From Actinophytocola algeriensis (GTDB lineage: Bacteria > Actinomycetota > Actinomycetes > Mycobacteriales > Pseudonocardiaceae), in contig NZ_JACHJQ010000009.1 of NCBI RefSeq assembly GCF_014203735.1, forward strand, positions 310,001 to 374,000: DNA of 64,000 nt, read 5' to 3'. Shown here piece by piece: positions 34,294 through 43,000 of this stretch (its first letter is position 1; every line of letters starts with the position of its first letter). The notes under the pieces were generated by a model. The model was not told where the DNA came from. It saw nothing but the letters and a program-made list of their open reading frames with translations, and searched no databases. The position numbers and the translations under genes are program-made.

Positions 34294-35091
34294 GTGACTG
34301 CGTCCCCACCTGCCCCGCCGCCCCAGCACGTGCGTGCTGCCTTCGGCGCGAAGGACAGCGTGCCGGAACTGGTCGGCAACGGTCCGCTGTGGCGCTGTGG
34401 CGACACCGCGCTGCGGCCGGTGACGAACCCGGCCGAGGCGTCGTGGGTCGCGCAGACGTTGACCGAGCTGCACGTGCCCGATCTGCGCATCGGCCGCCCG
34501 CTGCGGGCGAGCGACGGCCGGTACGTGGTCGGCGGGTGGATCGCGTTCCGCCACCTCGATGGGCGTCCCGAACCGCGCTACGACGAGGTTGTGGCCGCGT
34601 CCTTGCGGCTGCACAAGGCGACCGCCGACCTGCCCCCGCCGCGTTTCCTCACGCTGCGGGCCGACGTGTTCGCGATGGCCGACCGCGCCGCGGCCGGGGA
34701 GGAAGAGGCGCCGCTGACCCCCGGGCTGGGCGGGCGGCTGTTCGACGTGATCTCCGGAGCCCGCAAGCCGCTGAACCTGCGCGCGCAGGTGGTGCACGGG
34801 GACCTGTTCGGCAACGTGCTGTTCGCCGGGGACGCCGCGCCCGGCATCGTGGACTTCACCGCGTTCCACCGCCCGCCCGAGTGGGCCGCGGGGGTCGTGG
34901 TCGTGGACGCGCTCGCGTGGGGCGGCGCGGACGAGGGCCTGCCGAAGCGGTGGTCGCACCTGGCGGAGTGGCCACAGGCGTTGTTGCACGCGCTGCTGTT
35001 CCGGCTCGCGGTGCACGCGCTGCACCCGCGTTCGACGGAACAGTCGATGCGCGGCCTGGAGCGGGCCGCGCGGCACATCACCACGTTGTAG
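34294..35091 (+). CDS. TIGR02569-family protein (Rv3205c-type)
   Basis: 265 residues. PPQHVRAAFG at the start and NLRAQVVHGDLFGNVLFAGDAAPGIVDFTAFHRPPEWA resemble the catalytic loop and DFT/DFD of aminoglycoside-phosphotransferase-like kinases (HGDLFGNVLF with D and N, then VDFTAF). The first Asp is kept, so a small-molecule kinase is possible. Family and position match Rv3205c. The 3' end overlaps the convergent membrane gene by 14 bp. Confidence 0.8.
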   Translation: MTASPPAPPPQHVRAAFGAKDSVPELVGNGPLWRCGDTALRPVTNPAEASWVAQTLTELHVPDLRIGRPLRASDGRYVVGGWIAFRHLDGRPEPRYDEVVAASLRLHKATADLPPPRFLTLRADVFAMADRAAAGEEEAPLTPGLGGRLFDVISGARKPLNLRAQVVHGDLFGNVLFAGDAAPGIVDFTAFHRPPEWAAGVVVVDALAWGGADEGLPKRWSHLAEWPQALLHALLFRLAVHALHPRSTEQSMRGLERAARHITTL

Positions 35092-35605
35092 CGAGCGGCC
35101 CGAACATCATCTGCAGGTAGAGGATCAGGATCGAGGGCCTGCCCTCGAGCAGTACGAACCCGATCAACAGCGCGACGGCGGTGAGGAACGCGGCCGCCAT
35201 GTTCATGCGCTTGGGCTTCGCCAGCAGACCCGCGACCAGCGCGAACGGCAGCCCGCCGCAGGTGTAGGCCAGGACGAGCTGCGCGGTGGGCGCGAACTCG
35301 GCGTAGAAGGTGACCGCGGCCGCGTATCCCCAGCCCGCGAGCCCGCCGCCCGCGACGAGGATCGTCCAGAGCAGCACACCGCGGCCGCCGTTCGGGAGCC
35401 AGCTCGCGTGCTGGGTGCGCCAGCCGATCGCGAGCGTGGCGACGCCGAGCGCGAACAGCAGCACGGCGAGCGTGAACAGCGACCCCGGCGACAACATCTC
35501 GAGCGGCCGGAACGGAAACCCGTCGGTGTCGTGGGTGAACAGCACCGCCAGGGTGCCGGTGATCGCGGAGCCGACGAGCCACGTCAGCCCGAGCTGTCGC
35601 CACAT
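35078..35605 (-). CDS. Integral membrane protein of unknown function
   Basis: 175 residues from ATG 35605; five hydrophobic segments (about 5-24, 41-62, 75-96, 101-121, 134-155). No charged motif or family was recognised. It starts back-to-back with the pirin gene (82 bp apart), so the two may share a control region. Confidence 0.65.
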   Translation of the reverse strand: MWRQLGLTWLVGSAITGTLAVLFTHDTDGFPFRPLEMLSPGSLFTLAVLLFALGVATLAIGWRTQHASWLPNGGRGVLLWTILVAGGGLAGWGYAAAVTFYAEFAPTAQLVLAYTCGGLPFALVAGLLAKPKRMNMAAAFLTAVALLIGFVLLEGRPSILILYLQMMFGPLATTW

Positions 35606-35686
35606 GGCTGCGCACTGTATCGAGGCGGAATAATTGAGGACGCAACTACCTTGTGGTGGGTACCGTTTCGTCCCAGGAGGCGCGAC

Positions 35687-36673
35687 ATGCCGGCGATCAC
35701 CGCGGACACGCTGACCCTGCCCCGTCTTTCCGTGCCTGCCGACCCGGCCTGGCGCGAGCCGTACAAGGTGGTGACGGCGCAGAAGTTCCTGGAGGGCGAG
35801 GGTTTCCAGGTGCGCCGCCCGTTCCCCGGCGTCGACCTGGCGCTGGCGGACCCGTTCCTGCTGCTGGACCACATGGGTGCCGTCGAGTACGGCCCCGGTG
35901 AGGCGAAGGGTGCCCCGTGGCACCCGCACCGCGGCTTCGAGACGGTGACCTACATGATCGACGGCGCCTTCCAGCACACCGACTCGATCGGCGGCGGCGG
36001 TCTCATCACCGACGGCGCCACGCAGTGGATGACCGCCGGGGCCGGGATCCTGCACAACGAGGTGCCCCCGCAGGAGATGGTCGCCCGCGGCGGCCTCTTC
36101 CACGGTGTGCAGCTGTGGGTCAACCTGCCGCGCGCGCTGAAGATGACCACGCCCCGCTACCAGGACATCCAGGCGACCGACGCCGCGCTGCTGTCGAGCG
36201 AGGACGGCGGCGCGCTAGTCCGCGTCATCGCGGGCTCGCTGGACGGCCACGACGGTCCCGGTGCGACGCACTCGCCGATCACGTACCTGCACGCGACGGT
36301 CAGTGCGGGTGCCCGGCTCGCGATGCCATGGCCCGCGGACTACAACGCGCTCGTGTACGTGCTGTCCGGCCGCGGCACGGTGGGTGCCGGCAGGCCCCTT
36401 GAGGAAGGTCAGCTGGCCGTCTTCGGCCTGGGCGACGCGTTGTCGGTGCGGGCGGCGGACACGCAACCGGCGAACTCGCCGACGGGGTGGGAGATCCTCG
36501 TGCTGGGCGGTGCGCCGATCAACGAGCCGGTGGCCAGGTACGGCCCGTTCGTGATGAACACCCGCGAGGAGATCGTCCAGGCTTTCGAGGACTTCCAGGC
36601 CGGGCGGCTGGACCAGATCCCGGCGGAACACCTGGCACACCGCACGACCGCGGACGACAAGCTGGTGGAGTGA
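35687..36673 (+). CDS. Pirin-family cupin protein
   Basis: 328 residues from ATG 35687 with CAGGAGG upstream. The N-terminal cupin has the metal site PWHPHRGFETVTYMIDG plus QWMTAGAGILHNE (three His and one Glu), as in pirins with quercetinase activity. A second cupin follows. The C-terminus (FVMNTREEIVQAFEDFQAGRLDQIP) is typical. A strong hairpin ends the gene. Confidence 0.93.
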   Translation: MPAITADTLTLPRLSVPADPAWREPYKVVTAQKFLEGEGFQVRRPFPGVDLALADPFLLLDHMGAVEYGPGEAKGAPWHPHRGFETVTYMIDGAFQHTDSIGGGGLITDGATQWMTAGAGILHNEVPPQEMVARGGLFHGVQLWVNLPRALKMTTPRYQDIQATDAALLSSEDGGALVRVIAGSLDGHDGPGATHSPITYLHATVSAGARLAMPWPADYNALVYVLSGRGTVGAGRPLEEGQLAVFGLGDALSVRAADTQPANSPTGWEILVLGGAPINEPVARYGPFVMNTREEIVQAFEDFQAGRLDQIPAEHLAHRTTADDKLVE

Positions 36674-36692
36674 GGGGCCGGCCTCCGGCCCC
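36674..36692 (+). terminator. Terminator hairpin of the pirin gene
   Basis: GGGGCCGG (36674-36681) and CCGGCCCC (36685-36692) form a perfect 8-bp stem with a CCT loop, beginning directly after the stop codon. The hairpin is also the GGCCGGAGGCC tail of the minus-strand repeat at 36722. Confidence 0.7.
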
Positions 36693-36722
36693 CGGTCACC
36701 ACGCTACGGCACCCCACCGACA
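36675..36722 (-). repeat. PafBC-type promoter motif with GGCCGGAGGCC tail, copy 3
   Basis: Minus strand: TGTCGGTG (36722-36715), 8 bp, TAGCGT (36706-36701), then GGGGGCCGGAGGCCGGCCCC. As at 7.5 kb it points into the 3' end of a plus-strand gene and stands next to a DnaA-box pair. Any transcript would be antisense to pirin. Confidence 0.6.
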
Positions 36723-36744
36723 ACGTGACCTGCGAGGACGTCGG

Positions 36745-36861
36745 TTATCCACAGCAGGGTGAGTTATCCACAATCGGGCTCGCGTGCGTGACATCGCCGC
36801 CCTCCACTGATAGACTGGCATGGCGGGACGCCCCCGGGTCAGGGTGGGGGTTGCGTTCCGG
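36745..36861 (+). repeat. Dispersed DnaA-box element, copy B
   Basis: TTATCCACA at 36745-36753 and 36764-36772 (19-bp period), core TGATAGACTGGCATGG from 36808 to about 36861. TAGACT in the core has GTGACA 17 bp upstream (36788-36793), a fair sigma-A promoter. The core differs from the other copies at two A-to-T positions; one of them makes the stop codon of the minus-strand 69-aa ORF. Confidence 0.85.
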
Positions 36862-37048
36862 CTGGTTTGCGGGATTTCGGCCATCGGAGTTTGTGTGGGC
36901 CGGGCTTTCGTGAGGTCTCTCGGCTCCTCGGTTCGCCATGCGCCGGTGCCTCGTTCTTCGGTCTGCTGGACCAGCGGGCCGCCAGCTTTCCCAGCTCGGT
37001 CTCCGTTTCCCGGGTCGGGGGCTGCGTCAGCACGGTCGGGACGTACAT
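36839..37048 (-). CDS. 69-residue protein divergent from the ECF42 operon
   Basis: ATG 37048 has an excellent AAAGGAGAGGAG site and a predicted ECF42-type promoter (-35 TGTCGA at 37098-37093, -10 CGTC at 37076-37073). The peptide starts MYVPTVLTQPPTRETETELG, has GKLAARWSSRPK, and an Arg/Lys/Pro-rich tail. Codon bias is strongly coding up to about residue 35 and weaker after that, where the reading frame approaches and finally enters the repeat element. Its original end may have been altered by the repeat. No family recognised. Confidence 0.6.
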   Translation of the reverse strand: MYVPTVLTQPPTRETETELGKLAARWSSRPKNEAPAHGEPRSRETSRKPGPHKLRWPKSRKPAGTQPPP

Positions 37049-37072
37049 CGTGTCTCCTCTCCTTTCCACCCC

Positions 37073-37134
37073 GACGCCGCCACCCCGCGGAATCGACAAC
37101 CGTCGCGGTGTCGATTTCCGCGGGGTGCTGCGTC
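37073..37134. promoter_or_regulatory. Mirror-image pair of ECF42-type promoters
   Basis: Plus strand: TGTCGA (37109-37114), 16 bp, CGTC (37131-37134), 47 bp before the first DGPF gene. Minus strand: TGTCGA (37098-37093), 16 bp, CGTC (37076-37073), before the 69-aa ORF. Both fit the TGTCGA-N16/17-CG[A/T]C motif I recall for ECF42 sigma factors. The two lie in an inverted repeat with arms 37083-37098 and 37109-37125. Confidence 0.7.
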
Positions 37135-37180
37135 GAGGGGGTGAGAGGCTGCACAGCGGCAGCCGTTCCTGGAGGTACAC

Positions 37181-37519
37181 GTGCGGTACATGTTGATGAT
37201 CACCGACGACGGGGCCGAGCTTGCGAGCCCGGCCGAGATCGACGCCCAGCCCGCGTTCCTGTCCTGGCTGGTCGACGTCGAGGCGCGGGGCGGTCGGCGG
37301 GCCGGCACGCTCCTGCGGCCACCGGACGAAGCGGTCACCGTGCGGGTGCGGGACGGGCGTGTGCTGCGGTCCGACGGGCCGTTCGCCGAGACCAAGGAGT
37401 GGATCGCCGGGGTCGAGGTGCTCGAGTGCGCCGACCTGGACGACGCCATCGCCCTCGCCGCCACCCACCCTGAGGCCGGGCGGTTTCCCATCGAGATCCG
37501 GCCGTTCTGGGAGGACTGA
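37181..37519 (+). CDS. YciI/DGPF-domain protein
   Basis: 112 residues: MRYMLMITDDGAELAS, then the signature DGPFAETKEWIAG. The DGPF group of YciI-like (dimeric ferredoxin-like) proteins is nearly always found with ECF42 sigma factors; their biochemical role is unknown. GGAGGTACAC precedes the GTG. Stop is 3 bp from the next start. Confidence 0.9.
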   Translation: MRYMLMITDDGAELASPAEIDAQPAFLSWLVDVEARGGRRAGTLLRPPDEAVTVRVRDGRVLRSDGPFAETKEWIAGVEVLECADLDDAIALAATHPEAGRFPIEIRPFWED

Positions 37520-37522
37520 CCC

Positions 37523-37831
37523 ATGCGTTTCCTGATGTTCGTGTGCGCCGACCCCGACCTGACCGGCGACGGCAGTCCCGACACCTGGCTCGCCGAGACC
37601 GGGGAGCGGCGACTGGAAGGCAGCAGGCTGCGACCCCTCAGCGACGCGACCACCCTGTGGCCCAAGGAGGGCGGCACCTTCGTGTCCGACGGGCCGTTCG
37701 CCGAGACGAAGGAGTTCATCGCCGGGTACGACATCATCGAGTGCGCCGACCTCGACGAGGCCGTGGACATCGCAGCCAAGCACCCCGTCGCGAAGTTCGG
37801 TGCGATCGAGCTGCGTCCCGTATGGGAGTGA
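37523..37831 (+). CDS. YciI/DGPF-domain protein, second copy
   Basis: 102 residues: MRFLMFVCADPD, and DGPFAETKEFIAGYDIIECADLDEAVDIAAKHP. Similar to the upstream gene in both halves, so a tandem duplicate. Its stop overlaps the sigma factor ATG by 10 bp, a strong sign of translational coupling. Confidence 0.9.
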   Translation: MRFLMFVCADPDLTGDGSPDTWLAETGERRLEGSRLRPLSDATTLWPKEGGTFVSDGPFAETKEFIAGYDIIECADLDEAVDIAAKHPVAKFGAIELRPVWE

Positions 37832-39018
37832 CGGACGCCGTCGACGAGGCCTTCCGCACCGAGTGGGGGCAGGTCGTCGCCACCCTGATCCGCGTCACCG
37901 GGGACTGGGACCTCGCCGAGGAATGCGCGTCCGACGCCTTCGCGAGCGCGTTGGCCACCTGGCCCCGGGACGGCGTGCCGCGCCGTCCCGGGGCGTGGCT
38001 CACCACGACCGCACGCAACCGGGCGCTGGACCGCCTCCGCCGGGGCGCCGCCGAGTCCGGGCGGCTGCGGCGGCTCGCGCCCGTCCTCGAGGACGACTCC
38101 CCACCAGCCGAGGAGGACGCCGTGCCCGACGACCGGCTGCGGCTGATGTTCACCTGCTGCCATCCCGCGCTGCCGCTGGAGGCGCAGGTCGCGTTGACGT
38201 TGCGCACGCTCGCCGGGCTGACGACACCGGAGATCGCGCGGGCGTTCCTCGTGCCGGAGGCGACGATGGCGCAACGGCTCGTCCGCGCGAAACGCAAGAT
38301 CCGCAACGCCCGCATCCCGTACCGGGTGCCGCCTGCCGAGCTGCTGCCGGAACGCATGGCCGGGGTGCTCGGCGTCCTGTACCTGCTGTTCAACGAGGGC
38401 TACTCGACCGAGCGGCGGGAGCTGGCCACCGAGGCGATCCGGCTCGCGCGGGTGCTGGTCTCGTTGCTGCCCTCCTCGGAGGCGGGTGGGCTGCTCGCGT
38501 TGATGCTGTTCCAGGAGTCTCGCCGCGCCACCCGCACCGAGCACGGCGACCTGGTGACACTCGCCGAGCAGGACCGCACCCGGTGGGACCGCGCGATGAT
38601 CGACGAGGGCCTCGCGGTGCTCGACGAGATGTTCGCGGACCCGGGTCCCTACCAGCTGCAGGCGGCGATCGCGGCCTGTCATGCCATGGCACGGCACGCG
38701 GAGGACACCGACTGGCGGCGCATCGCGGACCTGTACGAGCTGGTGGCGGAGCTCAACCCGTCTCCGGTGGTCGAGCTGAACCGGGCGGTCGCGGTCGCGG
38801 AGGTCGACGGTCCCGCCGCCGGGCTCGCGCTCGTGGACGACCTGCGTGCGGAGCTGCCGGGCTACCACCTGCTCGCCGCGACCCGCGCGGACCTGCTGCG
38901 CCGCCTGTCCCGGCACCAGGAGGCACGCGAGGCCTACGAGGAAGCCCTCAACCAGGCGCCGACCGACGCGGAACGTCGTTTCCTCGCCCGCCGCCTCGTC
39001 GAGCTCACGACCTCCTGA
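37822..39018 (+). CDS. ECF42-type RNA polymerase sigma factor
   Basis: 398 residues. Region 2 (TLIRVTGDWDLAEECASDAFASALATWP, TTARNRALDRLRR) and region 4 (LTLRTLAGLTTPEIARAFLVPEATMAQRLVRAKRKIR) occupy the first 180 residues. The remaining 220, with YLLFNEGY and NPSPVVELNRAVAVAEVDGPAAGL, form the TPR-like extension that defines ECF42. No anti-sigma gene is present; the extension is thought to control activity. It should transcribe its own operon and the divergent 69-aa gene. Confidence 0.92.
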   Translation: MGVTDAVDEAFRTEWGQVVATLIRVTGDWDLAEECASDAFASALATWPRDGVPRRPGAWLTTTARNRALDRLRRGAAESGRLRRLAPVLEDDSPPAEEDAVPDDRLRLMFTCCHPALPLEAQVALTLRTLAGLTTPEIARAFLVPEATMAQRLVRAKRKIRNARIPYRVPPAELLPERMAGVLGVLYLLFNEGYSTERRELATEAIRLARVLVSLLPSSEAGGLLALMLFQESRRATRTEHGDLVTLAEQDRTRWDRAMIDEGLAVLDEMFADPGPYQLQAAIAACHAMARHAEDTDWRRIADLYELVAELNPSPVVELNRAVAVAEVDGPAAGLALVDDLRAELPGYHLLAATRADLLRRLSRHQEAREAYEEALNQAPTDAERRFLARRLVELTTS

Positions 39019-39103
39019 CCCGGACGGGGCGTGTTGCCGGAACGGCAAGATCGCGTGCCGTCCGGGCGCGGAGTGGGCACGATGGGCCGGGAGGTGATCG
39101 GCG

Positions 39104-39706
39104 ATGACGGATCCTGGTGCCGCGGCGTTCTGGGAGGAGCGCTGGTCGGGTGTACTGCGCGAGCACGCGGACGTGGTCGCCCAGCGGCCGCCCAGCGCCT
39201 ACCTGACCTCGATGGACCTGCTGCCAGGTAAGGCACTCGACGCCGGGTGCGGGCACGGGGCCGAGACGCTCTGGCTCGCCGAACGGGGGTGGCACGTCAC
39301 CGCCGTCGACTTCTCTGCTGCCGCGCTCACGCACGCCAGTGCGGCCGCCGAGGCCGCCGGGCTCGCCGACCGGGTCGACTGGGTCGAAGGAGACCTCGGC
39401 GTCTGGGCACCGGAACAGAACCACTACGACCTCGTCGTCTGCCTCTACGTCCACGTCGCCGGGTCGGTCACCGAGATGGTGCGGCGGATGGCATCCGGGG
39501 TCGCGCCTGGCGGAACACTGCTCCTCGCCGGGCACCAGCCCGTCGACCCGGCCACCGGAGCGGCGACGGCCGCGGCCGGGCAGGTGCAGGTGTCCGTCGA
39601 CGACGCCGTCGGCGCGCTCGGTGGCTGGACGTTCCTCGTCGCCGAGGAGCGGCCGCGCGTCGCTGGCGGCGGCGTCGACGCCGTGGTCCTCGCCCAGCGG
39701 CCCTAA
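39104..39706 (+). CDS. Class I SAM-dependent methyltransferase
   Basis: 200 residues. Motif I ALDAGCGHGAETLWLAERGWHVTAVDFS, acidic loop DWVEGDLG and post-motif YDLVVCLYVHV are clear. The substrate is unknown; thiopurine/tellurite-type small methyltransferases have this layout. GGAGGTGATCGGCG precedes the ATG. The end overlaps the convergent ATL gene by four bases. Confidence 0.88.
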   Translation: MTDPGAAAFWEERWSGVLREHADVVAQRPPSAYLTSMDLLPGKALDAGCGHGAETLWLAERGWHVTAVDFSAAALTHASAAAEAAGLADRVDWVEGDLGVWAPEQNHYDLVVCLYVHVAGSVTEMVRRMASGVAPGGTLLLAGHQPVDPATGAATAAAGQVQVSVDDAVGALGGWTFLVAEERPRVAGGGVDAVVLAQRP

Positions 39707-39993
39707 GGCCGCCAGCGGTACTCGCGCATGCTGACCTTCTCGCCGTCCGCCAGCACACCCTCCGCGCGCAACAGCTCCAGCTGGCGCCGCGCCAGGCCCG
39801 GCGCGGGTGTGCCGTTGGCACGCAGCACCCGGTGCCACGGCAGGTCGTGGCCGTCCTCGGACAGGATGCGCCCCACCAGGCGCGGTGTGGGGGCCGAGGC
39901 CAGCGCCGCGATGTCACCGTACGACGCGACCCGGCCACGCGGAATCGACCTGATGATCTCCCGCACGCGCTCGTGCAGCTCCTCGGACACCAC
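39703..39993 (-). CDS. Alkyltransferase-like protein (MGMT-related)
   Basis: 96 residues with MGMT fold: IPRGRVASYGDIAALA and the altered active site PWHRV, where Trp replaces the acceptor Cys (PCHRV). Such ATL proteins flag O6-alkylguanine for nucleotide excision repair. The position before adnAB matches Rv3204. CATACT lies six bases before the GTG start, so the mRNA may be leaderless. Confidence 0.92.
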   Translation of the reverse strand: MVSEELHERVREIIRSIPRGRVASYGDIAALASAPTPRLVGRILSEDGHDLPWHRVLRANGTPAPGLARRQLELLRAEGVLADGEKVSMREYRWRP

Positions 39994-40010
39994 GGTCCAA
40001 GTATGACGGC

Positions 40011-43000
40011 GTGCCGCCCGCGACCCCGCGCGCCCGGCGTGGTTCCATCGTCGTCGTGGTCGCCACGAACATGCCGGCTCCCCGGCTCGTTCGCCGGCCG
40101 GTTGCCCCCCGCGTCGAGACCCGGTGGGAACCGGCCGTCCGGCGCGTGCTCGACGGCGCCGACGGGTTCGTCCGCGTCCTCGGCGGGCCCGGCACCGGCA
40201 AGACGACCCTGATCACCGAGATCGCGGCCGACCGCATCCTGCGTGGTGGCGTGGATCCCGAACAGCTGCTCATCATCACCGCGAACCGGCGGGCCGCGAC
40301 CGAGGTGCGCGCCGCGGTCGCGCGGATGGTCACCGAGCACGACGAGACCGACGACGTGCCCCGCACGGTCCGCGAGCCGCTCGTCCGCACCGTCCACTCG
40401 TACGCGTTCTCCGTGCTGCGGCTGCACGCACACCTGCGGGACGTGCCGGGACCGCGGCTGCTGTCCGGGCCGGAGCAGGACGCCGTCGTCCGCGAGCTGC
40501 TCGCCGGGGACGTCGAGGACGGGGTCGGCTACTGGCCGGAACGGCTCCGGGCCGCGCTCACCGTGCCCGGGTTCGCCGAGGAGCTCCGCGACCTCATGCT
40601 GCGGGCCGCGGAGCGCGGGCTCGGGCCAGAGGACCTGGTCAAGCTCGGCCGCGAAGCCAAACAGCCGGAATGGGTCGCCGTCGGCCGGTTCGCGCTGCAG
40701 TACGAGCAGGTCAACCTCCTCGCGTCGGCCGCGGACAGCGCGGTGGCCCAGGAGTCGGCGCCCGCGCTGGACGCCGCCGAGCTGGTGGCGAGCGCGGTGC
40801 TCGCGTTCGACACCGACCCCGCGCTGCTCGCCGCCGAACGGGACCGGGTGCGGTACCTGCTCGTCGACGACGCGCAGCACCTCGACCCGCTCCAGTACCG
40901 GCTGCTCGCCCGGCTCGGCCTGGCCGCCAAGGAGTTCGTCCTCGTCGGCGACCCCGACCAGGCCGTGTTCTCCTTCCGTGGCGCCGATCCCCGGCTGCTC
41001 GCCGACACCGACCCGCAGGGCGGCACCGTCGTGCTGCGCGAGCCGCACCGGATGGCACCCGCGGTCCGCGAGGCCGTCGCCCGGCTCGCCGCGCGGCTGC
41101 CCGGCGCGGCGCCGCAGCGACCCGCGCCGCGTGCGGAGGTCGAGAACTCCCGCGCAGGCGGCAGCGTCGACGTGCACCTCCACACGACGGAGGCGGCGGA
41201 GGCGGCGTGGATCGCCGACCAGTTCCGCCGCGCGCACCTCATCGACGGGGTGCCGTGGTCGGAGATGGCCGTGCTGTGCCGGTCCGTCACCCGTTCCGCG
41301 CCCGTGCTGTACCGCGCGCTCACCGCCGCGGGCGTACCGGTCGCGACCGACGCCGACGAGCTGCCGCTGGCGCGACAGCCCGCGGTGCGGCCGTTCCTCG
41401 AGCTGCTGCGCGTCGCCACCTACCCGCGACTGCTCGACCCCGAACGCGCGGAGATGCTGCTGACCAGCCAGTTCGGCGGCGCCGACCCGCTCGCCGTGCG
41501 CAGGCTGCGCCGCGGGCTGCGCAGGCTCGACCTCGCCGCCGGGCAGGATCGGCCCTCCGACGAGCTGCTCGTCGAGGTCCTGAAGTCCGAGGACCTCCTG
41601 ACCGCGCTCGACGACGCCGAGGCCGCCAGCGTCCGCCGCGTCGCCGGGCTGCTCGCCACCGCACGCCAGGCGATCGCCGAGAACGTCGGCATCGAGCAGG
41701 TGCTCTGGCTGGTGTGGCAGCAGAGCAACCTCGAGCCGCGCTGGGTCGCGCAGTCGCACCGCGGCGGAACCCTTGGCGCGCAGGCGGACCGCGACCTCGA
41801 CGCGATCGTCGGCCTGTTCCACGCCGCCGCGAGGTACGCCGACCGCCTCCCCGGCGCCGGCGTCACCGGCTTCGCGGACTTCCTCGCCGCACAACGGATC
41901 GTCGGCGACACGCTCGCCCCGTCCGCGCAGCGCGACAACGTCGTCTCCGTGCTCACCGCCCACGGCGCCGTCGGTCGCGAGTGGACGGTCGTGGCCGTGC
42001 TCGGCGTGCAGGAGGGCACCTGGCCGGACCTGCGGCTGCGTGGCTCGCTGCTCGGCGTCGAACGGCTCGTGGACCGCCTGGCCGGGTTCGACGACACCGC
42101 GGAGTCGCAGATGTCCGCGACCGCGCCGCTGCTCGCCGAGGAACGCAGGCTCCTGCTCGTCGCCGCGAGCCGCGCCCGCCGCAGGCTGCTCGTGTCCGCC
42201 ATCCGCGGCGAGGACGAGCAGCCGTCCCGGTTCCTCGCCGAACTGTCCGGTGTGGACATCGAGGAACTGGCGGACGCGGGCAGGCCCACCTCGCTCGGTG
42301 GCACCCGCCGTGCGCTCGTGCTCGCGGACCTCGTCGGCGACCTGCGCCGCGCGGTCTGCGACCCCGACGCACCCGAGGACCGCAGGCGCGCCGCCGCACG
42401 CCAGCTCGCGCGTCTCGCCGATGCGGGCGTGCCCGGCGCCAACCCCGGCACCTGGTACGGGCTCGCCGAACTGTCCACCACCGATCCCTTGCGCGCCAAG
42501 GAAGACCGCGTCACCGTGTCGCCGTCCAACGTCGAGACACTCGCCAAGTGCCCGCTGCGCTGGGTGGTCGAGCGGCACGGCGGCACCGACCCCGCGGAGC
42601 TGGCGTCGATCACCGGTGTGCTCGTGCACGCGCTCGCGCAGGCCGCCGCGTCCGGCGCCGACGAGGTGCACCTGCGGGCCGAGCTGGACCGCGCGTGGGA
42701 CGCCGTCGACGCGGGTGCGCCCTGGTTCTCCCGCCGGGAGCGGGCACGGGTTCACGCCATGCTTGACACCTTCCTCTCCTGGGTCGCGGCGACCCGAGGT
42801 GAGTTGACACAGGTCGCGGTCGAACACGACTTCACCGTCGACATCCCGGAGACCGAACCGCCGGTGCGGGTCCGCGGCCGCGTCGACCGGCTGGAGGCCG
42901 ACAACGGGGGCCACCCCGTGGTGGTCGACGTGAAGACCGGCAAGAACGCGGTCACCGAGGCCGACGCCCGCGAGCACCCGCAGCTCGCGGTGTACCAGCT

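Noticed and set aside
35636-35672. Possible regulator site (ACTACCTTGTGGTGGGTAC) before pirin
   Set aside because: Half-sites differ at several positions and no regulator gene is adjacent.
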